A stretch of DNA of 64,000 nt from Halichondria panicea (taxonomy: Eukaryota > Porifera > Demospongiae > Suberitida > Halichondriidae). Positions within the stretch are counted from its first letter, which is position 1. Every line of letters starts with the position of its first letter. The notes below the pieces were generated by a model, which was not told the DNA's origin, ran no database searches, and saw nothing but the letters and a program-made list of their open reading frames with translations. Positions 9,901 through 21,900 of the stretch are shown piece by piece. Where the stretch lies: the NCBI RefSeq assembly GCF_963675165.1, contig NC_087388.1:2086800-2150799 (forward strand), given 5' to 3'. Made by a program: the position numbers and the translations under genes.

Positions 9901-12900
9901 TAGCAGTGAGGCAGAGGAGACCCTTGCCTCCTGTACTATTGAACTTCAAGTTTCATGTGACTCACCACTAGCTTTAATAGCTCTGGCTAGCTAACTTCTG
10001 GATAACCATATAGCCAACTTGGTATAAAATGAGCAGAAATGAGCAGAAATGAGCTCTATCACTGTTTTGTTGATGAAGAAAAGAGAAGAAGAACAGGTAA
10101 ATAGCAGTTTTCTGCCATTTTCATGAGCTTCTACGCGATAATTAGTGGATGTGGTTTCGAGTTAAACAATTTGCGGGGGCGGTTGCCTCCTTCCCGTAAA
10201 TTTTCTAGTTACGCTCCTGCTCTCGGGCGTAATACAGTGCACAATTTGCCATGTTGCACTCGTGCAGGGCAATAACTAATACATACAGCTAAGTGGTAAA
10301 TGATCTCGAACATGGTAGCTTTCAATGATGTTGTCTGGGTTGGCACGTTTCAATGAGGTCCAGCACTACTTCTCTAAATTAATTCATGCAAATAGGTGGA
10401 AACAGAAAGCCTATCTGATGGGTTGGTGAAGGAAAGAAGCAACTGCATGTTATTTTAGATCTACGATATTGAATTTAAATTTTGTGACTGAATAATTATA
10501 CAAAAGGATTTAAGAAATAGTTGTATCTACATGGTAACATTGTAGCGTTTCGTGAAAAAAAGTATTCTGTCTCAGGATCTCACACACGTGGGATTGAATG
10601 AGCAATGCACAGAAAAAAAGGAATGTATTTGCAATAGGTTAAAATTCTCAATGGCTGCTGCACTGCCGTAAGACCTCTAATTAAGGCGACCCTCCAAATA
10701 TCAAATATGCGACACCCTCGAGCTTTAGGTAATTTTCTGACCTATAAAAGTTGCATTGAAAGTTTATTTTTTTAATGTCGCGTCCTAAATGGAGGGGTAA
10801 ATGTAGCCACATCCTTAGCCTACATTCTAGCCCACTAGAAAATACATGTTTTTAAGCGGCTAGAAATCGAGGCAAGTAGACTGATAAGCGACACCAAGTC
10901 GCCTTAATTAGAGGTCTTACAGTAACTCTAGTCTGGAAGTACAGCTGTATGCGGAGAGTAACGTGACTTCCTGTACCTTACACTAACCAATCCAAGTATG
11001 GGTGATGTAATCCACCAAGGGAGGGACGTCTGGTCACTATTGACGTCTGTCACTATTGCAGTGATTCCGTAGCACTGCAAGATAATTATTCGTTTCATTC
11101 GCAGCTAGCTAGCTCTTGCTTGGGTCTAAGCTCCATTTTAAACCGAGCTCCTTCACAGCCAGGTATATATGGTGCAACACCATAATTATATAGAGTCAAT
11201 AATTTTATTATCCTTTTATTCACGTTCATTTTATGCTATAATTGGCAAATTCTGGGGTGTTACGGCCAACTAAACATGTGATTGGCACTGCCAACATTCA
11301 GGCGAGGGCCACGGAACTACTGTAATAGTGACCAGACGTCAGAGGAAGTATGACAAAGGAGGGGTCTGCTAGTCTATAGTATCATTAGAAATCTACGTAT
11401 CACTATATAAATAGCATTTAAAGGCATGCGTTTAAATGCAGTTAACATCAGATGGGGCCACTTCCTGTTTAGCAGCATAATTGTGGTCAAATGCAAGGCC
11501 AGGTATAAGGGATCATGTGTTGCACATAATGTGCATAATACAATCATTGTGCATGCACTATAGCTACTGCTAGCTCTATCACCAGCATAAACATATTCAG
11601 TTGTCAGCTGCAAAGTCTTCCCCTCCCTTCCCACCCTTATTTTTTTTATATATAGCATGGTTTGAAAATGTTGTTATTAACGCTTATTTCGTATTTACCA
11701 TACTTCTCCGCCTTCGGGCGTGATCGCTGTCGGGGCATTGCACCACTCTCTCACACTTATGGGAGCTTAAACATTCACTCCCCCAGATTATAGTATAGGT
11801 AATTACTAAGCATAATTATAATGAATGTGGTATGGCCAAGCGGCCAAAGCAATCATCGGCATAAGGCTTTAAAAAGCTGCTGTTCAGGCATGCAGTGGTA
11901 TGAATGTTGGCACAGTGAGGGAGTGGCCCCCAAACCCCCCCTTTTTTCCCTCGAGGAAATGGGGGGATATTACTACACCATTGGAATGTTAAGTGTTACA
12001 TTAAGACAAGAATCACAGAAAGCGCAACAAACCCTTACACCGTAGGTTTTTAGTTTTAACTAATTTCTTCGACTATAACTATTCTATTCGTTTTCTTATA
12101 TTGGATATAGCTATAGGTATTTATAACTACTGTGTAGTGCTATGATTGTTTGTATAGTCTTTTAGCTTAGCTGTATGGGAGAGCAAGTTTTGGTGTTATG
12201 CTTCCGTATATTCTCTTCTTTCTCTGTACACACACATATTCCTCCATGAAACTTGATGACACGAGGTCACACCTCCTCTAGGTAAACGTGTGCGTTACAT
12301 CTTCTGTCATGCTGCAGGAATGCATTACGAGAGTAACTCATTAGCGACCTATTGAGAAAAGGTCAACCCATGTTGTACCTCCTCTGGCAATACCTGTTAA
12401 TTTGTGCACGAGGATGATGATGCGACTAAAAAGCAGTCCCTACCCCTCAAATATAATGACTAATTTGCGGTTCTGTCTCGAGAATAATGATTGTATTGAA
12501 GTGTATATCTGCCAAACCACACCCAAAATGTCATATTCAGGCATAATAAACGTACTGATTAAAAACCTAGTTTGGGCCAGCCAGAACTGACCGGTATACA
12601 AAATAGCGGAGTGGAGAGCGAGTTTTGAGAAACGACCGGTATATCGAGGCGACCGCTCAGAGAGCCGGATTAGCCAGAGTCTACTGTACACTCATAATAA
12701 ATTAGTGCAGTAAGGTTGTGCTACCCTAGAGAGTGCCACTCTCTCGGGTAGCAAAACCTTACTCCAATGCTATGACTATTCAATTGAAAAGAACCCATTA
12801 AACCTTTATAAATACAGTCCAATTAAACAATAAAAAATTGAGATTTACGTTTTGTATCACAGTGATGAGTGATGGCGAGATACTTGACCACTTCCCAGTG

Positions 12901-15900
12901 TCCACCTTTGTACAACACCGAGAGTGGGGTGTCACCAGCCTTGTTGATCGGCTCTGTGGAAGATTATCATAAGCAACTTAACCAACAATGATACATGCAC
13001 TTACTATTTAGATCAACATGCTTGTTGATGAGAGCCTTGATTGTCTCCAGGTTACCACGGGAACATTCAAGGAAGAGAGGAGTGTCTTCAGCATCATTTA
13101 CTGCAACTGCATGTGGTTACAAACAAATTGTGAGCACTAAAATTAACAGTTCACACTATAACTATACACACATTTTGTGTCACATTGATGTTTTTGAGCA
13201 AGATATTTAACAGTCTCCAAGTGTCTGTTTTTGTAGGCCAGTGAGAGTGGGGTGTCACCAGCCTTGTTGACTGGCTCTGCAGAATACCACCATAATTAAA
13301 TAAGATAAAAATGATAAACACTTACTATTTGGATCAACATGCTTGTTAATGAGAGCCTTAATCACATCCAGGTTACCACGGGAGCACTCAAGAAAGAGAG
13401 GAGTGTCTCCAGCCTCATTTACTGCAACTGCATGTGGTTACAAACAAATTGTGGGCACTAAAAGTTAACAGTTCACACTGTAACTATACACACATTTTGT
13501 GTCACATTGATGTTCTTGAGCAAGATATTTAACAGTCTCCAAGTGTCTGTTTTTGTAGGCCAGTGAGAGTGGGGTGTCACCAGCCTTGTTCACTGTACCT
13601 GCATGCATTCATGTACAATCATGTACATGTATATATGTACTGAGACCTATCACTCTGTCAGAGTGATAGGGATGAACTGCTTACTTCTAGCATAGATAAA
13701 CGAACAGAAAGGGATTGGAAACGCCTATCTGGCCCACGTAATAGAAGCTAGTTACGGTCACATGACAGGAAGCTCTAAAATAAACTCATCTTCCACTGCA
13801 AGCCCATAGCAACGATCTGTAGGAACAGCATCTAGATTCTGTAAAATTATGTGGGACTGTTTATAGAGGTTCAACTCTGGTGGAGCATGCTACTGTTTAC
13901 ATTCCTGAAGAAGAAGGCACGGTGCAGCTCAGGCAATTAGCCTTTGATTGAGCAATAATTATCTGCCCACGCCCCGCCCACGTCGTATGTTTTTGCTAAG
14001 AGTAATCAGAGGCTAATTACTTGAGCTGCACCGCGCCTGTCGTGCATCGTCTGGAGCGTAACAAGCCTATTCTGAGGGTGTGTCCTCACACGTTGATATT
14101 GTAATGGATCACGTGAGGCGTTTCCAATCCCTTTCTGTTCATTTATCTATGCTTCTAGCATCCAATGATATGCATGCACATACTTATATGTACCGAGTGA
14201 TGCAGCAATTAACATGGGGATGAACTGCTTACTTCTAGGATCACAACGATGTTCATTCACAAGGTACTTGACTGTGTCTAAGTGGCCATTGGCACAGGCC
14301 AGAGAGAGTGGGGTGTCACCAGCCTTGTTAACTGTGCCTGCATGTGCATGTATATAATACCGGTGTATTGAGTGATTCACCAAAATTCAAATTTAATGCT
14401 ATGCATATAAACTACTTACTTCTAGGATAACAATGCTGTTCATTCACAAGGTATATCACTGTATCTAAGTGGCCATTGGCACAGGCCAGAGAGAGTGGGG
14501 TGTCACCAGCCTTGTTGATCGGCTCTGTGGAAGATCATCATAAGCAACTTAACCAACAATGATACATGCACTTACTATTTAGATCAACATGCTTGTTGAT
14601 GAGAGCCTTGATTGTCTCCAGGTTACCACGGGAACATTCAAGGAAGAGAGGAGTGTCTTCAGCATCATTTACTGCAACTGCATGTAGTTACAAACAACAC
14701 TAAAATTAACAGTTCACACTATAACTATACACACATTTTGTGTCACATTGATGTTTTTGGGCAAGATATTTGACAGTATCCAAGTGTCTGTTTTTGTAGG
14801 CCAGTGAGAGTGGGGTGTCACCAGCCTTGTTGACTGGCTCTGCAGAATACCACCATAATTAAATAAGATAAAAATGATAAACACTTACTATTTGGATCAA
14901 CATGCTTGTTAATGAGAGCCTTAATCATCTCCAGGTTACCACAGGAGCACTCAAGAGAGAGAGGAGTGTCTCCAGCCTCATTTACTGCAACTGCATGTGG
15001 TTACAAACAAATTGTGGGCACTAAAAGTTAACAGTAACTATACACACATTTTGTGTCACATTGATGTTCTTGAGCAAGATATTTAACAGTCTCCAAGTGT
15101 CTGTTTTTGTAGGCCAGTGAGAGTGGGGTGTCACCAGCCTTGTTCACTGTACCTGCATGCATTCATGTACAATCATGTACATATATATGTACTGAGACCT
15201 ATCACTCTGTCAGAGTGATAGGGATGAACTGCTTACTTCTAGCATAGATAAACAAACAGAAAGGGATTGGAAACGCCTATCTGGCCCACGTAATAGAAGC
15301 TAGTTACGGTCACATGACAGGAAGCTCTAAAATAAACTCATCTTCCACTGCAAGCCCATAGCAACGATCTGTAGGAACAGCATCTAGAATCCGTAAAATT
15401 ATGTGGGACTGTTTATATAGAGGTTCAACTCTGGTGGAGCATGCTACTGTTTACATTCCTGAAAAAGAAGGCACGGTGCAGCTCAGGCAATTATATATAC
15501 GGTGGCCCTGAGGTACACACCTACTCCATTTTTCATTTGCGGTTCATTTCGCAGTTCAACTACGCTTCTGCAGTTCACTTTGCAGTTCACTTTTCAGTTC
15601 ACTTTGCAGTTCACTTTGCAGTTCACTTTGCAGATCACTTTTGCAGTTCTCTTCTGCAGTTCACTTTTGCAGTTCTCTTCTGCAGTTCACTTTTGCAGTT
15701 CTCTTCTGCAGTTCAACTATGCTTCTGCAATTCACTTTTGCAGTTCGCTTTTGCAGTTGACTTTTGCAGTTGCTCAATCACAATAAATGCTGATCATGTG
15801 GCAAGCCTGTAGAAACAGGTTACCATAAACAACAATAATAATTAGTTTGTTACAACTAATAAGAAACAGGCAAGAGAATATTATGCTGGCTAGCTATAGC

Positions 15901-18900
15901 TGTGTGTCTAATATCTCTGCAGTCTGTGTTTAAACGATTAGTTTGTAGGGTCTCCACGAGTAAAAGTATTTTATCAACAGATCTGGGGTATTTAATATCT
16001 GCATACATCCTACCCTATAGGCTATACCGTTGAGTTGTTGTGTAGATTAATGTGCCATGATAAACGTTAAACATAGACAGACACAGCAGAGACATAGCTA
16101 GCTAGCTAGCTATTAGTGCTACATAATAACATTCTCTTACTTGTTTCTTATTAAAGCACATGTGATTGAGCAGAAGCCAGACAACTGCAAAAGCAGAGCG
16201 AACTGAAAAAGTGAACTGCAAAGTGAACTGAAAAGTGAACTGCAAAGTGAACTGCAAAAATGAACTGCAAAGTGAACTGAAAAGTGAACTGCAAAGTGAA
16301 CTGAAAAGTGAACTGCAAAGTGAACTGAAAAGTGAACTGCAGAAGCGTAGTTGAACTGCAAAATGAACCGCAAATGAAAAATGGAGTAGGTGTGTACCTC
16401 AGGGCCACCGTATATATAGCCTTTGATTGAGCAATAATTATCCGCCCACGCCCCGCCCACGTTGTATGTTTTTGCTGAGAGTAATCAGAGGCTAATTACT
16501 TGAGCTGCACCGCGCCTGTCGTGCCTCCTCTGGAGCGTAACAAGCCTATTCTGAGGATGTGACGTCACACGTTGATATTGTAATGGATCACGTGAGGCGT
16601 TTCCAATCCCTTTCTGTTCGTTTATCTATGCTTCTAGCGTCCAACGATATGCATGCACATACTTATATGTACCGAGTGATGCAGCAATTAACATGGGGAT
16701 GAACTGCTTACTTCTAGGATCACAGCGATGTTCATTCACAAGGTACTTGACTGTGTCTAAGTGGCCATTGGCACAGGCCAGAGAGAGTGGGGTGTCACCA
16801 GCCTTGTTAACTGTGCCTGCATGTGCATGTATATAATACCGGTGTATTGAGTGATTCACCAAAATTCAAATTTAATGCTACGCATATAAACTACTTACTT
16901 CTAGGATAACAATGCTGTTCATTCACAAGGTATATCACTGTATCTAAGTGGCCATTGGCACAGGCCAGAGAGAGTGGGGTGTCACTGGCCTTATTGATTG
17001 TACCTGCATGTACACACAGAATTATGAGTATTGTTATACGATAAACTTCTTACTTCTAGGATCACAACGATGTTCATTCACAAGGTACTTGATTGTGTCT
17101 AAGTGGCCATTGGCACAGGCCAGAGAGAGTGGGGTGTCACCAGCCTTGTTGACTGGCTCTGTTGAAAGCCACCATCAACAATGTATTCAATACAGTAGCG
17201 TAGGGAGCAGGGGGACTCCATGCATCAGGGACTGGAGCCCCCCTTTATTTTTGGTGGCCGCGGTAATCTTGCAAGGCTAGCATTTTTAATATTTATCATT
17301 TCCTGCGTGTCTCAGCGCCTCCTCCAAGTGAGAGCCTATAGCTCCCTTTGTCAAAATATCTTCCTACGCCATTGCAGTATACGGTATAAGTTTTCGATTA
17401 TACTCTTTGGATCAGCATGCTGGTGTAAATTAATTTTGGTCTGGTCATCTCAAAAAGGGTTTTATTTTGATTCAAATTGTGAGTCACTGCATGACTGCCA
17501 ATAAAGTAATTAACAAGTATATGTGGGCTCATGCAAACTAACAAAGAAGTAGAGCCCTAGTGTATATAGGGTAATATTATATTGATTGAAAAATTCCTAA
17601 CCTTTTGGATTGAGGCTCACAGTTTCCACAAGATACTTGACCCAGTACAGCCAGCCATAGAATGCACCCACTGACAGAGCACTCGCACCTTCTTCTGCAG
17701 TTGTATTTGTATAGTATACTGGTACAGGCGTATAGCAAAATGGACTTTAACCCTTTCCCGGCTTTGATTATGTCGTCCTTGCTACCGATATTTTTCAAAA
17801 TTTCGTTGTGCGGGCTGTGTTTAGTCTCGAGGCCAGACTCCTCCCGGGGGAGAGAGTCTGGCAAACAGAGTCACTTTTCTTGGTTTTCATACAGTCAAAA
17901 ATGGGCGTGGCGGAAATGGGCGTGGTGACGATGCTAAAACTGGCTGGCTATTATCTCTACTCCCGATCCCGTACAGATTTAGTGAGATTTGAAAGATTTT
18001 CTGTACTTGAAATAACATTTTTAGTTGATGTATACGGGAATTTAAGTTAGCCATTGCCTACTGGCATAGTTTTAAAAATGACAAAGGTCAAGTACTATCA
18101 ACCTCCTCTGTGAAGTGGAATCATGCGACAGTTTAATTGCATTCTTGCGAATCTGATTGGAGATGTCAAATTTTGACATCTGAACCAAGAAAAGTGACTC
18201 TAAATGCCAGACCCTCTCCCTGGCACATGTCAGATCACGTGCAAGGGAGTGGTCTGGGGCCAGACTAGTTGGAGCTATATCAGAGGAGGTCGGACATCAC
18301 TTGAACTTTCACTAATTAATGACATTCCAGGCCAAATTGCTTTTCGTTTTTGCTGACTCAGCAGTAAGGTCTACTGACTTCTCTGCTAGTCTCTATTTTA
18401 GCCGCCCTCTAAAAGTTGGGCGGCCTAATCACGAGTTTATGTTATAGAGGGCGACTGATTCATGAGACAATATTTCTGCACGGTTTCTGTCGCTGAATCT
18501 GTTGACAGCTAGTTGAGTTTTTTTTTTTTTTTTTTTTTATAATAATTCTGCAAAATGCATGGATACACTAGTAGCATATTACGCTAACCTAATGTGCGCC
18601 CTGTATATATTACTTACAAAGCGAGTACAAATTAAAAATAAAGACTAATATTATACTAATGCAAGTGACAGAGTACATTTCTCTTATATGACAAAATCGA
18701 TGTACTTTCCTGCAGCTCCAGTGGTAATTCATTCCACACAGATATTGCCTTTGGGAAAAAAGAGTTCGCATATGCATTTGTTCTGCAAATTGGTCTTTCA
18801 AACTGTATATTTTTTGTGCTTCTTAGATTGAGAGGGCATACTCTTCTTTCCAGTGGTGGATCAGGGAATTTAAAGTTACCATTTATTACCTGGTAAAGGT

Positions 18901-21900
18901 ATGATAGCTTCAGTTTGGTGTCTCTATGATGGTTTTACTGGACCTAACCCTATCAGCACATAATACCCATACTAGCTAGATCCGCCTAGATCCAGTCATG
19001 TTCTACTGCTGAGTCAGCAAAAACGAAAAGCAATTTGGCCTGGAATGTCATTAAAAGGTCATAATTAGTGAAAGTTCAAGTGATGTCCAACTCGACTAGC
19101 CTCGACCTCGATCCCAGGCCTTACTTTTTCTTGCTGTTGTCACTGTTCATCCATAAATCATAAGAAAGACATAGTGAGGCAGCAAAGAAAGAAATGGGCG
19201 TACAGTTAAGAAAAAGTAATCTTATTGAACAATTGTGATAAAGAACAGAAAAAAAGGAGAGCCTGTGTAGAGGCTAATGTCCGACCTCCTCTGGAGCTAC
19301 CTTTTGACCTAGTTGGGCGTGGCCCCACCCTAGACGCGGACGTAGGGTTGGGCACCACTGCAATGTCAGGTTTGTTCCACTGGTACTTAGCTTTAGGGTG
19401 TGGCTAAGCATGAATATGATTAATTCCAAGTGGGCGGTAACCACAAAGCTCAGTTAGAATGCTACTGCAGGAGTCACTTTTGCATACCACTAGCTAGCTC
19501 TAATTGACCTGGGTGTTCCTGGATCAAGCTGGCTTGTCTACTATTGTTGCATTTTGATTTAATTCCTGTACTGTTAAATCTTAAATCTGCATTCTCACAG
19601 ATAGTACCCGATTTCAGGGCCCCCCCCCCCCCCACACTATAGCGCCCCTCCAGTGATAATGGGGCCCCACTTATATCTTGCAGCATAGATAGTAATCATG
19701 CTTGCAGCCTCAGCTTCAGGCTCTGAGTAACCTAAATGTCTCTTGTTGACTAGATCTCGCACGCAGTGCTTACCCAAACTAAGAGCTTACCCACTGTCTA
19801 TGGGTATAAGCAGCTCCTATATATCATAAGTCATATGACCAAGAGTTTGGTAACACCATGACTTGCAGGTGCTATTGGCTAATGTTAATTGACTATACCA
19901 TTATTTGTTCCCCTGTTACAAGTAAGTGCATGTATATATATATGGTTTCGTATAATTATATAGTTTGTTTATAATTTTAAATTTAAATATTCAGTTACCT
20001 CACTTAGTCAATAATATTTTTTACACTCTGCTCATATTTCATATGTCTCATGGGTCACTGTAAAAATTATATAAGCCTAAGAGCAATCATAAGTAGACTT
20101 TGACGGAGTCTTGGATAATGAAAGATCACAGAGAGAAACAAACATGCATGCATGCATGCATGCAACACATAAGTATATAATTATAGGAACAAAGACGAGC
20201 ATGGCCTCTTTACAAACAAAATATTGTCTACTGCTATGACATAGCATGATGCGCATGGTCTTGTTCTACATGCAAGAAGAGGCCAAGGGCTAATTCTACA
20301 GATAGAGAAATAAAATTAAAACCACGCATCACTTAAAATTTAAAGTATCCTCAGGTGCCACATGCAGGTGTTGATTACTATTCCACAATTTCTTGCTCTT
20401 CGATTTGCAGATAGGGGATTGCGAAGAGTCCCTTTGCCAGGAAACAAGTTCTTGATAACAAAGTGGGCTGCATGATCTGCTGCTCTAAACTGCATTGTCA
20501 GTAGCTATAGCCAACGTCTTATGCTCAGTATAAATGTATCATGTGCTGTGTATATACACTCGCAAGCCAGTACTGTTCACCATGCAACAGTACGTGACGA
20601 CTCCTGAGTCTATATGTGCTGTGTAAAATGGCTCTTTGTTCTACCACACTGTAACGCAGTTATTTTGTACATATCCTTTTTCCTCAGTGACCAAGGCAGC
20701 ACAAATTGTAGCTATATTACTTAGAAATCTACATGACTGTAAACATATATAGCCATTGCTTCCCAACTCAACCACCTATTACTGTTGTGCTGGCTTGACT
20801 CTACTGCTCAGAATAGATTTCTCTAGGGAGGGGTCTAGGTCGCTAGTGTTTTAGAGTCATGGCCCCAAAACAAGGGGGAGCCCCATATTGCTTCTACACA
20901 GGATTATCTCAAATAAGAGTGACAGGATCATACAGAGTGCACACATTCTTAGCAAATTTGCACTCACTGATGTCCAGTAGAGCTTCCACAATATCCTTCC
21001 ATTGCATGTCAATATTCTCGAATTTAGCTGCCCGGAGTGTTTCTACTGTGGGATGTTGGCTCTTCTTTATACTTTCCAGTTGATCATTGTCCAATCCCAA
21101 TTGAACACCAAGTTGAAGCCATCGGTCACATTCCAGCCGACTCAGCTGTTCCAGTGTTGGGTACAAGGGCAAGGGATCTACATAAAATGGTTAGAAGGAT
21201 ATTTAGAAGCCAAAGACAGATATGTGAGCAAAATTGCTTTAATAAGTACGCACATGCAATTCTAAATGAAAAAAGCTGCAGGAAAATCAAAAGACGGCGC
21301 TTGTATACTGAATAAAATTAATGGGACATGTACGGGAAACCATTGATCAGACTCTAGCTGCACTGACATTGCAAAATACATACTGGCTATAACTTGCATG
21401 TACAACGGAATGACCAACTCACCTCTAGGTCCAGGCTGGAACCTCTCTACACAGTCTACCAATGAATGGTACCCCTTCACTCTGGCCCAATCAGCAGCAG
21501 TCAGTTCATTACTGTCTTTGATATCTGCGTGGTGTTGAACACAGGAACTGAGCATGAACCGCATGACATGTAGCATATAGTGTACATGAGCCAGACTTTA
21601 CTATTTTGGGGTACATGACCATTCGAATTCACCAATTAAAATGGCATTCTCAAAGCCTGTTCATAGGTTCAAGTAAGTATAAGAACTGACTTTCAGTATA
21701 TAGTATATTTAGGTGCCTGTTTATAGCTTTCGCATGTTAAGAATTGCAGCGTCCATGCATGGTCATCAAACATCTTGATTGTTACTTTGTCACTCCTCTT
21801 GGTGAGACTTTCTATATGTCAGTTGACTTTCTATATGTGACATGCAGTTGTATACATATACAACTGTTGGGCATACTCAACGACAGAATGCTTCACTATA

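Larger units (their letters stand above)
9466..12848. other. 3.4-kb repeat-filled intron, no exon seen
   Basis: Apart from the inverted-repeat elements listed separately, this stretch holds AT-rich sequence, a Tigger-like right end around 12655-12690 and scattered stop codons in all frames. I found no ankyrin-type or other coding exon in it. Confidence 0.6.
12950..17005 (-). repeat. Tandem duplication of a ~1.57-kb ankyrin exon block
   Basis: The block at about 12950-14520 (exons types A A B C B C with their introns) is repeated at about 14520-17005. Identity is very high even in introns; for example, the intronic run from about 13640 matches 15195 with scattered differences. The second copy is longer only because it contains the 923-bp element at 15494-16416. 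This indicates a recent duplication. Confidence 0.88.
17695..20967. other. 3.3-kb intron dominated by transposon remnants
   Basis: This is the intron between the internal Death exon and the ankyrin array. It contains the two MITEs and the retroelement tail annotated here, a C-run (about 19618-19633) and a (GCAT)n run (about 20145-20163). I see no further coding exon. Confidence 0.6.

Noticed and set aside
15441..15812. Cysteine/phenylalanine-rich repetitive ORFs on both arms (also 16137-16460)
   Set aside because: They are translations of the 12-nt repeat forming the inverted arms of the TA element. They have no start context and no homology.
12849..17694. CRISPR-like or satellite array
   Set aside because: The regular repeats are ankyrin exons with splice sites; spacers are homologous introns, not unique spacers.
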